Assembly: GCA_003222055.1 (NCBI GenBank)
Contig: QHUT01000067.1
Span: forward strand, 1 to 64,000
Length of the DNA: 64,000 nt
Direction: 5' to 3'
Origin: Gemmatimonadota bacterium
Lineage (GTDB): Bacteria > Gemmatimonadota > Gemmatimonadetes > Gemmatimonadales > GWC2-71-9
The first letter of the stretch is position 1, and every line of letters starts with the position of its first letter. This document shows, one piece after another, positions 32,602-41,324 of this stretch. A model generated the notes under the pieces. That model searched no databases, was not told the DNA's origin, and worked only from the letters and a program-made list of their open reading frames with translations. Made by a program: the position numbers and the translations under genes.

Positions 32602-33938
32602 CGGAACGCGCGAGACGCGACTCCCGGGGCGGGCGGGGCGGACCCGGCGGGCGCCGGAGGCCTCGTGAAGGACGCGATCTTCCAGAGGCCCAAGACCATC
32701 CCAAGGAGCGTATAGAGATAGGCGGAGTACGCCTGAGACAGGAGGCTCGCCGTTACGATGAACGCGACGAGGCTGCCGGTCAGGATCTGGGCCAGCACGG
32801 CAATCTCGACCAGCGGCACGGCCCGCAGCCTCCCCAGGACGCGGAAGGCGGCGGCGAAGAGCGCGACGAACAGGATCAGGCCCCCGACGCCGAGCTCGGC
32901 ACCGATCTGGATGAACGAGTTGTGCGCCGCAGACCACTTGAACCCTCGCCCGTAACGGCGCTGCTCGAGCGCTTCGGGGGCGAGCGTGCCCTCCGCGACG
33001 GGGAACGCACCCGGTCCCAACCCCAGGAACGGGTGATCCAGCATGTAGCCGGTGCCACGCTTCCAGATCTCCACGCGGCCGGTCTCCGACTTCCCGCTCC
33101 AATTGTAGTCGGTCGACAGATCCAGGATCGTCTGAATCCGCTCGAAATACTTGTCGCTGGCGACGGCGACGAGCAACGTACCGAGCAGCGCCACGGTGGT
33201 GACGCGTTGCAGTGTGGATACGCCGCGCAGGCGGAGCAGCAGGTACCCTCCCACGGTGAGGAACCCCAGGAATCCGCCGCGCGACCCCGTCTTTCCCAGC
33301 GTGACCATCAGGAACACGGTCCCCGCCGCCAGCAGGACGCGGGACCACAGCCGGGCCGGCTTGCGCCACAGGTAGAGCACCAACGGCAGAGTACAGACGA
33401 TCAGCATGGCCAGGTCGTTGACGTCGTAATACGCCACATCCCGCAGGCGGCCGTCCGCGCCCATCTGCGCCTGACTGACGATGACGGCGGAAAAGAGGAT
33501 CACGCCGGCCAGCTGCACCCAGGCGACGCGCCGGAGATCGACCAGGCCGCGAACGCTCGCGCCCACCAGCAGCATCAGGGTCACGGTGCGGGCGTAGTCC
33601 TTGAGCACGAAGTTCACACTGTATCCGGGGTACAGGCTCCCGGGAATCGACAGCACGGTCAGCAGGAGGATGCCGAGCGCGACGCGCACCAGCGGCTGGT
33701 CGAGGCTCCCGATGCGGCGCCGGGGATCGCGCCCCAACGCGAGCAGACCGACGGCCAGGACCGTCATGAGAATCGGGAGCCCGTGCACGGCGAGGGTCGG
33801 GAACAGCTCGTGGACTCGCCACACCTGCAGCAGCACGAGCGCCATGAGCGCCGTCAGCACGGAGTCCCACGGCAGGCGGGGAGGCGCCAGGAATTGCCTG
33901 GAGTCGGGGTACGGAACGCCGTCGCGTCGAGCGGTCAT
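32598..33938 (-). CDS. Wzy-type polymerase / O-antigen ligase-like membrane protein
   Basis: A 446-residue protein with roughly ten to twelve membrane helices and one large periplasmic loop (about 265-345). That loop contains SETGRVEIWKRGTGYMLDHPFLGLGPGAFP and KWSAAHNSFIQIGAELGVGGLILF, the hallmark of the Wzy_C/WaaL family. It would polymerise repeat units on the periplasmic side. The first gene of a three-gene operon with GTGA overlaps. No clear sigma-54 motif was found directly upstream of 33938. Confidence 0.92.
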   Translation of the reverse strand: MTARRDGVPYPDSRQFLAPPRLPWDSVLTALMALVLLQVWRVHELFPTLAVHGLPILMTVLAVGLLALGRDPRRRIGSLDQPLVRVALGILLLTVLSIPGSLYPGYSVNFVLKDYARTVTLMLLVGASVRGLVDLRRVAWVQLAGVILFSAVIVSQAQMGADGRLRDVAYYDVNDLAMLIVCTLPLVLYLWRKPARLWSRVLLAAGTVFLMVTLGKTGSRGGFLGFLTVGGYLLLRLRGVSTLQRVTTVALLGTLLVAVASDKYFERIQTILDLSTDYNWSGKSETGRVEIWKRGTGYMLDHPFLGLGPGAFPVAEGTLAPEALEQRRYGRGFKWSAAHNSFIQIGAELGVGGLILFVALFAAAFRVLGRLRAVPLVEIAVLAQILTGSLVAFIVTASLLSQAYSAYLYTLLGMVLGLWKIASFTRPPAPAGSAPPAPGVASRAFR

Positions 33939-34004
33939 GACAGCATCGCGGCTAATCGAGTGGGGACCATTGTCCGCGTGGCAAGATTTGGGCTGCCACC
34001 CTCC

Positions 34005-35330
34005 TCACCCGCTCCCACGGACGGATGATGCCGGTGCCCGACCGTGTTGCGACGACGCCACAGATGGGAGTCGGTCCGGCCCTCGGCCGCCCCGGTGCTC
34101 GGCCGGGCGCAGCAGCGAGAGGTACAGTTCCCACATCGGCTCCCCGATGCGCTCCCAGCCGTACAGGCGCTCGACCGTGGCACGCCCCTCCGCTCCGAGT
34201 CGGCGCCGCAGTGGCTCGTCTCGCAACACGTCGCACACCGCTCGGGCGAAGGCGTCGGGATCGTCCCGCACGAGAATGTTGTGCCCGTCTCGCGCAGCCA
34301 ACCCCTCACAGCCGATAGACGTGCTTACGACCGCCTTCCCCATGGCCCAGGCATCGAGAATCTTGAGCCGGGTGCCCCCCCCGACCCGAAGCGGCACGAC
34401 ATAGCACGCGGCATCGCGAACGTATGGACGGACGTCGGGAACGTAGCCCGTCAACTGGATCGCGGCACGATCACCGTACCGGCGACGGGCGTCATCGGAT
34501 ACGCGACCCACCCACCGGACCGTCGTTTCCCCGTGTAGCGCGCGCACACGGGGCAGGATTTCATCGTGAAAGAACTGCAGCCCGTCGAGATTCGGGAACC
34601 ACGTCAGCTCTCCGACGAACACGAGGCCGTGGTCGCGACCCACGCCCGGCCGAAACGCGTCGATGTCCACACCGTTCGGCACGACCGCGCAGTTCACGCC
34701 GGGGACGACGCGCCGGAGCTCGCTCGCGTCGCTCTCGGAAACCACGATGTTGAGGGCGCAGCGCCGGCACCAGCGCCGCTCCTCGCGTTCCATCAAACGC
34801 GCCTGGTGTCGGAGGTAGGCGCGGCGCCAGCGAACCCGCTCCATGCTCGCACGACGTTCGAGCAGGAGTGACTCGACGTTGTGGTGGACACAGACCATCG
34901 GCGCCTCGCCCACTAGGGGCAGGTAGCGCGCCAGCGCGATCGAGTCCACATGAATTACGTCGAAGCGACGCTCGCCGAGCAGTTGCGCAAGACGGGCGCG
35001 AACGGCGCCCGAGTCGAACGCGAACGTGGTGTGCGCACGTTGTCGAGCAACGCTGCGCAGGTGATCCCACGCGAGGCGCCAGGCGCTGTGCTCCTGGGGG
35101 ACCGGGAACGCCTCGACTGCCGCCAGGGAGCGTAACGCTTCCAGCCGTTGGGCGAGGTCATGCTGCGATACCGCCCCACCCTTCCGGCGATAGAAGCAGA
35201 GTGCCGTCACGTCGAAGCGACGTGCCAGCAGCCGCAGGACGTGGAACGTGCGGATCGCCACACCCGAGTCCGGCGGGTACGGAACAGTCTGGCACAAGAA
35301 GAGCAGCCGGGGGAGGCTCACCGTCAGCAC
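34005..35330 (-). CDS. Glycosyltransferase family 4
   Basis: A 441-residue GT-B enzyme. N-domain: PRLLFLCQTVPYPPDSGVAIRTFHVLRLLARRFDVTALCFYR, a pattern of exosortase-associated sugar transferases, and FDVIHVDSIALARYLP. C-domain: LVFVGELTWFPNLDGLQFF, VPLRVGGGTRLKILDAWAMGKAVVSTSIGCEGL. A disordered tail of about 30 residues ends the protein. The start lies inside the last codons of the upstream beta-sandwich gene (7-bp overlap), so it belongs to the operon beginning at 37338. Confidence 0.9.
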   Translation of the reverse strand: MLTVSLPRLLFLCQTVPYPPDSGVAIRTFHVLRLLARRFDVTALCFYRRKGGAVSQHDLAQRLEALRSLAAVEAFPVPQEHSAWRLAWDHLRSVARQRAHTTFAFDSGAVRARLAQLLGERRFDVIHVDSIALARYLPLVGEAPMVCVHHNVESLLLERRASMERVRWRRAYLRHQARLMEREERRWCRRCALNIVVSESDASELRRVVPGVNCAVVPNGVDIDAFRPGVGRDHGLVFVGELTWFPNLDGLQFFHDEILPRVRALHGETTVRWVGRVSDDARRRYGDRAAIQLTGYVPDVRPYVRDAACYVVPLRVGGGTRLKILDAWAMGKAVVSTSIGCEGLAARDGHNILVRDDPDAFARAVCDVLRDEPLRRRLGAEGRATVERLYGWERIGEPMWELYLSLLRPAEHRGGRGPDRLPSVASSQHGRAPASSVRGSG

Positions 35331-36199
35331 CCTATCCGCTGAGTGCTCACCACGATGTCGTCGAGGTATCGCTCCTGCACGGCCGGTGCCCCCTCGTTCC
35401 AGTAGTTCTCGAAGAACACCGCGTTGATCCCATAGGCGGTAAAGGGCCCCACAAAGTTCAGCGCGTCCTCGCGCGCCTGCAGGTCCCCGTTGATCCAGTA
35501 CTCGAACACGCCGTTGGCCTGTGCAGGATCGTTAAGCCGGGTATGGACCTCGACGCAATACCACTGGCCCACGTGAGCGGCGTCCCCCAGCGGGGTGGCG
35601 CCGCGCTTCTTCCCCAGCCAGTGGAAGTGATTGAAGTCATTGTACTTGGTGGACAAGACATTGCCGAGGGGATCGGTGCCGGAGACGGGGTCGAGCTGCA
35701 GATAGTTCGTGTCGGGTGCATCACCGCCCCACACGTGCGCCACCATCGCCTCCGCCCAACTGGCGTTCGTGAAGCTCATCGCCCGCGTGAGCTTGTAGCC
35801 CACGCCTCCGATCCAGCCCGGCTGATAGCGCACATACAGACGCCAATAGAGTTCCCGGTACGCCGTCGTTCCCGCATCCACCGGACGGAAGTACTTGGCG
35901 GGCACTTTGCCGATCGCGAGATGGAGCGCGCCCGCAGACGTTTCCCCGGGGGTGAACCGCGCGCGCATGCCGAACGATCCCTTGACGCCGACGCCGGCGG
36001 CGCGGGTGAACCGCCCCGAGGCGTCCTCATACTCGAAGTATTGCTGCAGGCGATCCTGCTCGAAATCGTCGCACCAGATCCATTCCCGGTGCCGTGTCGC
36101 GCACTCGTTCACCGTCGGCGACTTGCCACGAGCGGTGTCCGTCGCCGTAGGCCCTTGGCCGACGGCGCAGGCCGGTCGCGCCACCGAGCACAGCAACAC
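35324..36199 (-). CDS. Secreted beta-sandwich protein, polysaccharide-lyase-like (family A)
   Basis: A 291-residue protein beginning with a short hydrophobic leader (LLCSVARPACA). The body is homologous to the gene at 50276 throughout: IWCDDFEQDRLQQYFEY near residue 41, GMRARFTPGE, YWRLYVRYQPGW, GYKLTRAMSF, WYCVEVHTRLNDP, NGVFEYWINGDL and ERYLDDIVVSTQRIGC at the end. The pattern of beta strands with a YW(I/V)NG turn fits a concanavalin-like jelly roll as in several polysaccharide lyases and sugar-binding modules. Catalytic residues are not certain. It sits between the SGNH gene and a GT4 gene. GTG at 36199 was used; the signal peptide may begin a few codons earlier. Confidence 0.7.
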   Translation of the reverse strand: MLLCSVARPACAVGQGPTATDTARGKSPTVNECATRHREWIWCDDFEQDRLQQYFEYEDASGRFTRAAGVGVKGSFGMRARFTPGETSAGALHLAIGKVPAKYFRPVDAGTTAYRELYWRLYVRYQPGWIGGVGYKLTRAMSFTNASWAEAMVAHVWGGDAPDTNYLQLDPVSGTDPLGNVLSTKYNDFNHFHWLGKKRGATPLGDAAHVGQWYCVEVHTRLNDPAQANGVFEYWINGDLQAREDALNFVGPFTAYGINAVFFENYWNEGAPAVQERYLDDIVVSTQRIGC

Positions 36200-36219
36200 G
36201 AGCGTCAGCGCCCTCTGTG

Positions 36220-37338
36220 TCAGTTCAAGTCCTTCCGGGCTGCGCTACCACCACACCTGCCCCTGAGCGGCGCCAGGGTGGCCAGCTGCTCCGCCAAGTA
36301 CGGCGCCGCGATGCCGTAGCCCCGAGCGGACGGGTGACCGTCGTACGGCAGGAGGTAGAGCGTGCGGGCCGACAGCCCGCTGGCGACTAAGGGTACGAGC
36401 AAATTCACTGCGGGCACGCCGGCGGCGGCCGCGGTCTTTGCAAGCCACTCGATTTGCCCGCGCTTCTGCGATTCCGTCACGTTGAAATGGGAGGGGTAAA
36501 TGACGAGCACCAGCGGGATGTGTCGCGGGGCCAGGCTGTCCCGTACCGCAAGGAGGGCGCGCCGGTAGGCCTCCCGAAGGCGATGGGTCGTCGTGTCCTC
36601 CCCGCTCGCCGCGAATCCGTTGGTGGGCTGAGGCTGCGCGCGGTCCCGTGATGCGGCCACGACCTTCAGAAGAAAGTTCCATAGCGCCGTACGCCGCAGT
36701 ATGGGATACGCTACGGAGAGCGGAAAGCGGGACTTGTCACGCCGGTTTCGGGCAAGGTGGTCCCACGAGGAGATCCGGTCAAGATCCGCCACGTCATTCT
36801 CGCTGAACTGCACGAGGACGAGGTCTGGGTCAACAACCAATCCTCGGTCGATCATCCTCGCTTCGTCCACGATCGTGAAGTTATCCACCCCCGCGTTCAC
36901 GACGCGGACGTTGCCGCACCAGCCCCGCAGCCGCTGCTCCAGCAGGGCCGGTAATGTCAACTCGTCGTCGACGAAATCGCCGTACGCAAAGGAGTCGCCC
37001 GTGAACAGGACGCGAAACTCGCCGGGCTCTTTTCGCAGCGGGAGGTCCGCCCCGCGGTAGCCCAGCCCGTTCGTGGTCACGTGATGCGGCAACCGCGCAT
37101 CCCGGCGGTCAATCAAATCCTGGCCAGGCGACAGCAAACCCGGGAGGGACCGGAACTCCGCGTCCGTCACGGTGACGACGCCGTTCGCCGGTGAGAGAGC
37201 GAGCAATCGGAGGAGGGCTTCGACTAACGCCAGCGCCACCAGCACGCCAACGCCCACGGCCGCAACTCGGATTGCCAGCCCGCGCCAGTGAACGCGTGGC
37301 CAGCGCACAGCACCGGAGACGCGTAGCGGCTGGGCCAT
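36220..37338 (-). CDS. SGNH/GDSL-type hydrolase, membrane-anchored
   Basis: A 372-residue protein with one N-terminal membrane helix (about 22-47) and an SGNH domain facing the periplasm. Block I is LFTGDSFAYGDF (Ser116), block II NAGVDN, block III QFSENDVADLD and block V YDGHPSARGY with the Asp-His pair. Such proteins act as sugar O-acetylesterases or acetyltransferases in polysaccharide loci. It is the first gene of the operon continuing with the beta-sandwich protein and a GT4. A nine-of-ten sigma-54 promoter lies only 19 bp upstream of the ATG. Confidence 0.85.
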   Translation of the reverse strand: MAQPLRVSGAVRWPRVHWRGLAIRVAAVGVGVLVALALVEALLRLLALSPANGVVTVTDAEFRSLPGLLSPGQDLIDRRDARLPHHVTTNGLGYRGADLPLRKEPGEFRVLFTGDSFAYGDFVDDELTLPALLEQRLRGWCGNVRVVNAGVDNFTIVDEARMIDRGLVVDPDLVLVQFSENDVADLDRISSWDHLARNRRDKSRFPLSVAYPILRRTALWNFLLKVVAASRDRAQPQPTNGFAASGEDTTTHRLREAYRRALLAVRDSLAPRHIPLVLVIYPSHFNVTESQKRGQIEWLAKTAAAAGVPAVNLLVPLVASGLSARTLYLLPYDGHPSARGYGIAAPYLAEQLATLAPLRGRCGGSAARKDLN

Positions 37339-37356
37339 TTGTCGCAGGCGGATCGC

Positions 37357-37371
37357 GCAATAGCCGTGCCG
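37357..37371 (-). promoter_or_regulatory. Sigma-54 promoter of the SGNH/GT4 operon
   Basis: Minus strand: CGGCAC (37371-37366), five bases, TTGC (37360-37357): nine of ten. The predicted transcript start near 37345 leaves only about 7 nt before the ATG at 37338. Confidence 0.72.
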
Positions 37372-37478
37372 GTGTCAAGCGAGAAGGCTGGACGAAAGCA
37401 GCCGCACGTGTGGCGTGGGGGCCACAGCCATGAGGAACGGGAGCAGGGTTGTCTGCGCACACGCTCGGGTGGATGAAG

Positions 37479-37493
37479 TGGCACCCACCATGC
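37479..37493 (+). promoter_or_regulatory. Sigma-54 promoter of the carbamoyltransferase gene
   Basis: TGGCAC (37479-37484), five bases, ATGC (37490-37493): nine of ten with GG and GC in phase. The predicted start near 37505 gives a leader of about 5 nt before the ATG at 37510. It is back to back with the motif at 37357-37371. Confidence 0.72.
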
Positions 37494-37509
37494 GGTGGTC
37501 CCACGCGCC

Positions 37510-39336
37510 ATGGGGCCTCGCTACGTGCTCGGGATCTCCGCGTTTTATCACGACAGCGCTGCCTGCTTGTTGCGGGACGGTGAGATCGTCGCGGCGGCTC
37601 AGGAGGAGCGCTTCACCCGAAAGAAGGGGGACGCGGTGTTCCCCCTTCACGCGGCGCGCTACTGCATCGCGGCCGCTGGCATCAGCGTTTCCGACCTCGC
37701 CTACGTCGGCTTCTACGACAAGCCGCTCACCAAATTCGAGCGGATTCTCGAGACCTATCTGGGCGTCGCGCCCCGGGGATTCGGGCAGTTCCGCATGGCG
37801 GGCCCGCTGTGGATGAAGGAGAAGCTGTTTCTCGACCGCGAGATCCGCCGCGCGCTCGCCTACGACGGCGAGATCCTGTACGCCGAGCACCACGAGTCCC
37901 ACGCCGCCAGCGCGTTCTTCCCGTCTCCATTCGAGGAGGCCGCGATCCTGACCATCGACGGCGTCGGCGAGTGGGCGACGGCGGCGTTGGGCGTGGGCCG
38001 GGGCAACGACTTCGAGCTGACAAAGGAGCTGCACTGGCCCGATTCGCTCGGTCTGCTCTACTCCGCCTTCACGTACTTCACGGGCTTCAAGGTGAACTCA
38101 GGCGAGTACAAGGTCATGGGCCTCGCACCCTATGGGGAACCCAAGTATGTGGATCTCATCTACCGCGAGCTCTTGGACCTGCGGGAGGACGGCTCGTTCA
38201 CGCTCAATCAGAAATACTTCCAGTACCTGACGGGCCTCACTATGACCAACGGAGCGTTCGCCAAGTTATTCGGCGGGCCGCCCCGGGTGGCCGAGTCCAA
38301 GCTGACGCAACGAGAGATGGATCTTGCCAAGTCGATCCAGGTCGTGTGCGAGGAAATCATGCTGCGCATGGCCCGGACCGCTCACCGTGAAACCGGCATG
38401 GAAAACCTGTGTCTCGCGGGCGGCGTGGCCCTCAACTGCGTCGCCAACGGGCGGATTCTCCGGGAGGGCCCGTTCAAGCGGCTCTGGATCCAGCCGGCCG
38501 CGGGGGACGCGGGCGGCGCCCTGGGGGTGGCTCAGCTCATCTGGCACCGCTACTGCAAGGAGCCGCGCGCGGTCACGCCCGGCGCCGACGGGATGCGCGG
38601 GGCGTATCTCGGACCGGCCTTCACGCCCCAGGAGATCGCGGCCTACCTGGAGTCGGTCAGCGCACCGGCCGAGCGACTGGAGCGCGACCGGCTCCTGCCC
38701 CGCGTGGCCGAGCTCCTGGCCGGCGAGAAAGTGATCGGGTGGTTCGACGGGCGAATGGAGTTCGGGCCCCGCGCACTCGGCGCCCGCAGCATCCTGGGCG
38801 ATCCGCGCAGCCCGCGCATGCAGGCGCAGATGAACCTGAAGATCAAGTTCCGCGAAGGCTTTCGCCCCTTCGCTCCCAGCGTGCTGCGGGAGCGCGTGAG
38901 CGAGTACTTCGAGCTGGACAGCGACTCGCCCTACATGCTGCTCGTCGCGCCGGTAAAGCGGGAGCGTCAGATCGCCATGACCGGGGAGCAGCAGCGGCTC
39001 TGGGGCATCGAGCAGCTCAACGTGGTACGCTCGGACATCCCGGCGGTCACACACATCGACTACTCGGCCCGCGTCCAGACGGTGAGTCGCGACACCAATC
39101 CCAACTACTACGATCTGATCACACAGTTCGAGCGACTGACGGGGTGTGCCGTGCTCGTAAACACGTCGTTCAACGTGCGGGGCGAGCCGATCGTATGCAC
39201 ACCCGCCGACGCGTACCGGTGCTTCATGCGGACGCACATCGACTACCTCGTGCTGGGGCCGTTTCTCCTGGACAAGACGCGACAACCCGAGTGGAAAGAG
39301 AGCGCCGAGTGGCAGCGCGAGTTCCAACTCGACTGA
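37510..39336 (+). CDS. NodU/CmcH-family carbamoyltransferase
   Basis: A 608-residue carbamoyltransferase. N-terminal YrdC-independent carbamoyl-transfer half: YVLGISAFYHDSAACLL, AQEERFTRKKGD, AEHHESHAASAFFPSPF and LTIDGVGEWATAALG, with His residues that bind the metal. LCLAGGVALNCVANGRIL and GGALGVAQLIW follow. The C-terminal half has GWFDGRMEFGPRALGARSILGDPR and VLVNTSFNVRGEPIVCTPADA. It transfers carbamoyl from carbamoyl phosphate to a hydroxyl on a sugar or metabolite. Its genomic partners, an SxtJ-like and a DUF5989-like membrane protein, follow 1.4 kb away. Confidence 0.95.
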   Translation: MGPRYVLGISAFYHDSAACLLRDGEIVAAAQEERFTRKKGDAVFPLHAARYCIAAAGISVSDLAYVGFYDKPLTKFERILETYLGVAPRGFGQFRMAGPLWMKEKLFLDREIRRALAYDGEILYAEHHESHAASAFFPSPFEEAAILTIDGVGEWATAALGVGRGNDFELTKELHWPDSLGLLYSAFTYFTGFKVNSGEYKVMGLAPYGEPKYVDLIYRELLDLREDGSFTLNQKYFQYLTGLTMTNGAFAKLFGGPPRVAESKLTQREMDLAKSIQVVCEEIMLRMARTAHRETGMENLCLAGGVALNCVANGRILREGPFKRLWIQPAAGDAGGALGVAQLIWHRYCKEPRAVTPGADGMRGAYLGPAFTPQEIAAYLESVSAPAERLERDRLLPRVAELLAGEKVIGWFDGRMEFGPRALGARSILGDPRSPRMQAQMNLKIKFREGFRPFAPSVLRERVSEYFELDSDSPYMLLVAPVKRERQIAMTGEQQRLWGIEQLNVVRSDIPAVTHIDYSARVQTVSRDTNPNYYDLITQFERLTGCAVLVNTSFNVRGEPIVCTPADAYRCFMRTHIDYLVLGPFLLDKTRQPEWKESAEWQREFQLD

Positions 39337-39351
39337 TCGACCGCCTCGCGC

Positions 39352-40560
39352 TCAGCGGCGGACGGCGATGGCGCGGCCCGTCCGAGTCGGTGGCAACACG
39401 GCGAGCAGTCGATCGAGCATGACAGCCGCCAGCCGCCTGTCGGCGCGCTCGGTGGTGTGGCCGATCTGGTCGAGAAACACGGTGGTGGTGTCGCCGTCGA
39501 ACAGTCCGCTCAAGTTCGTGAATCGGCCCGGCGCTACGCCGGCCATGCGGGCGTCGATCGCAGCCGTCGCCGCGACGGGCACGGTGCGCAGCCGGCGCTC
39601 AAACGGGTCGCCATCCAGTTTGGCTCGGAGGGCCTGCTCGTACGGTGTGAGCGCCTTCCGGGTCGTGTACAGCGCCGGCTGCCAGAAGTAGCACACCTGT
39701 GCGCCATAGCGTCGCGCCAGGGCCTCCGCCAGCTGGGCGGTTGCCGCATAGGTGTCCACCACGCGACGGGCGAGGGTGTCGGACGATGGACTCTCCGCCG
39801 GTGCCGGCGACTCGAGTGTCGTGAGCCGCCGCAGCAGCGCCGAACGGCTCGCAGCGAGCCCCAGCGCGGTGACGAACGCCCGCAGGTCGTTGTCCGGCCC
39901 AAGCCGACGGCCGAGTTGGAATTCGGCGGCCCGGTTCGATTCGTTTTGCGGCACGCCGGCCTGGCCGTCCATCACGGCCGCAGCGATATCGTTGATGCCG
40001 TCGTAGAACACCACAACGTCGGGTCGGGCCCCCCGTCGCAGCTCCAGTTCCAGGCGTAACAGCTCTTGCGTGAAGACGTAACCCGTCTCGCCGTAGTTCG
40101 TGATCGCGACATCGTCGACGCCGTGCTCTGACAGCAACGCGCCGACCTGCGAGGGAATCGTCCCCTCATCGCGGGCTCCCGTGCCCCACATCGCGGACCC
40201 GCCGAAGAACCAGATTCGCCGGGCGGGCGCGCGACGCCCCAATGGCTGCACGGTCCGGCGTCGGCCGGAGCTGTCCACGTTGATGTACCGCCCGCGATAG
40301 GGCCGCCGTCGCCAGTAGACGTACGGCTCCCATTGCATCAAGCGGCTGGCATGCTCTTCAGCGTCGAACGCCGGGAACCACGGCTCCTGGGCATAGGGAT
40401 GCGCGACGCGCGGCCGCGCCGCCGACGCGACGAGGCGGCGGAGGGCACCTTGGAGGCGGTACACCCCCTCGCATGCCACCGCGAAGACCAGCGTGGCGCC
40501 GAGCACGGTCAACCCTGCGCGCAGTCCGCTCCGGCAGTGTGTCCACACCTGGGTCGGCAT
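39352..40560 (-). CDS. SGNH-type hydrolase, membrane-anchored
   Basis: A 402-residue protein with an N-terminal membrane helix (about 12-32) and a divergent SGNH domain: IWFFGGSAMWGTG (Ser122), ITNYGETGY, VVFYDGINDIAA and FLDQIGHTTERAD (Asp-x-x-His). It is distantly related to the gene at 36220. A role in sugar O-acetylation or deacylation is likely. It is convergent with the carbamoyltransferase gene and divergent from the SxtJ-like gene. The ATG at 40560 gives the signal-anchor start. Confidence 0.82.
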   Translation of the reverse strand: MPTQVWTHCRSGLRAGLTVLGATLVFAVACEGVYRLQGALRRLVASAARPRVAHPYAQEPWFPAFDAEEHASRLMQWEPYVYWRRRPYRGRYINVDSSGRRRTVQPLGRRAPARRIWFFGGSAMWGTGARDEGTIPSQVGALLSEHGVDDVAITNYGETGYVFTQELLRLELELRRGARPDVVVFYDGINDIAAAVMDGQAGVPQNESNRAAEFQLGRRLGPDNDLRAFVTALGLAASRSALLRRLTTLESPAPAESPSSDTLARRVVDTYAATAQLAEALARRYGAQVCYFWQPALYTTRKALTPYEQALRAKLDGDPFERRLRTVPVAATAAIDARMAGVAPGRFTNLSGLFDGDTTTVFLDQIGHTTERADRRLAAVMLDRLLAVLPPTRTGRAIAVRR

Positions 40561-40618
40561 TGGGCCTCCAGTTGCCTGAAGCAACCTATGACGTTCGCGC
40601 GACACTCGCGCCCTTCCG

Positions 40619-40633
40619 GCAACAAGCACGCCA
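40619..40633 (-). promoter_or_regulatory. Probable sigma-54 promoter of the second SGNH gene
   Basis: Minus strand: TGGCGT (40633-40628), five bases, TTGC (40622-40619): eight of ten, GG and GC in phase. The leader would be about 46 nt to the ATG at 40560. Confidence 0.5.
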
Positions 40634-40708
40634 CTGTTGCTGCCGCGCGGCGCATTAACCTGCAGCGTACACGCCACACCGAGAAGCGGTCCGTGCCGCT
40701 CAAGGCGT

Positions 40709-40723
40709 TGGCACCAGCCATGC
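40709..40723 (+). promoter_or_regulatory. Sigma-54 promoter of the SxtJ-like gene
   Basis: TGGCAC (40709-40714), five bases, ATGC (40720-40723): nine of ten and nearly the same sequence as the promoter at 37479. The predicted start near 40735 leaves about 6 nt before the ATG at 40741, and it rules out the in-frame ATG at 40720, which is part of the -12 element. Confidence 0.72.
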
Positions 40724-40740
40724 GGCACCTCCCGCCCTGT

Positions 40741-41148
40741 ATGGGCGATCGCGGATCGGGCCGACTCCTTCCGGCCGAAGGGCGGCGCTTCGGACTCGCC
40801 GTGGGCGCGGCGTTCGTCGCGCTCGCCGGCCTGGCCGCGTGGCGGGGTCACACCATCGAAGCGCGAGGCTTCGCGGGGGTCGGCGGGGCGCTCGTGGCGG
40901 CCGCCCTGCTCGTCCCAACGAGGCTCGGCCCCATACAGCGGTCCTGGATGGCGCTGGCCAGGACGATTTCGACCGTTACGACGCCACTACTCTTGGGAGT
41001 GATCTACTTCGGAATCGTGACGCCGGTGGGTTGGTTACGGCGCCTCGCGGGCGCTAATCGGCTGGCTCGATCACGAGCCACCACGAGCTACTGGGTCGCT
41101 CGCGAGGAAAGCGGCCCACGGCACGTGCGCATGGAACACCAATTCTAG
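40741..41148 (+). CDS. SxtJ-like small membrane protein
   Basis: A 135-residue protein with two to three hydrophobic segments (FGLAVGAAFVALAGLAAW; GVGGALVAAALLV; TISTVTTPLLLGVIYFGIVTPVGWL). The TPVGWLRRLAG motif and the size match the SxtJ family, which co-occurs with NodU-type carbamoyltransferases. No enzymatic role is known to me. It is followed 17 bp later by a DUF5989-like protein. Confidence 0.75.
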   Translation: MGDRGSGRLLPAEGRRFGLAVGAAFVALAGLAAWRGHTIEARGFAGVGGALVAAALLVPTRLGPIQRSWMALARTISTVTTPLLLGVIYFGIVTPVGWLRRLAGANRLARSRATTSYWVAREESGPRHVRMEHQF

Positions 41149-41165
41149 GAAGGGAGAGTCGCGTC

Positions 41166-41324
41166 ATGGCTGGGGCAAGTCTCGCGGGCGAGCTCTGGGC
41201 GTTCATGCGGGCGCGGAAGAAGTGGTGGCTCCTTCCGATTATCGTGGTCATGCTGGTCGTGGGCGGACTGCTCCTGTTCGCTCAGGGGTCGGTTCTGGCG
41301 CCGTTCATCTATACGATTTTCTGA
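41166..41324 (+). CDS. DUF5989-like single-pass membrane micro-protein
   Basis: A 52-residue protein too small for most gene callers. It starts MAGASLAGELWAFMRARKKWWLLPIIVVM: an amphipathic N-terminus with a basic KKWW patch, then one membrane helix (about 22-40) and a short tail APFIYTIF. This ELWxFMRxRKKWWLxPI pattern is the usual DUF5989 form found beside carbamoyltransferase and SxtJ genes. An AGGGAG site precedes the ATG. The last 16 bp overlap the convergent methyltransferase gene. Confidence 0.85.
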   Translation: MAGASLAGELWAFMRARKKWWLLPIIVVMLVVGGLLLFAQGSVLAPFIYTIF

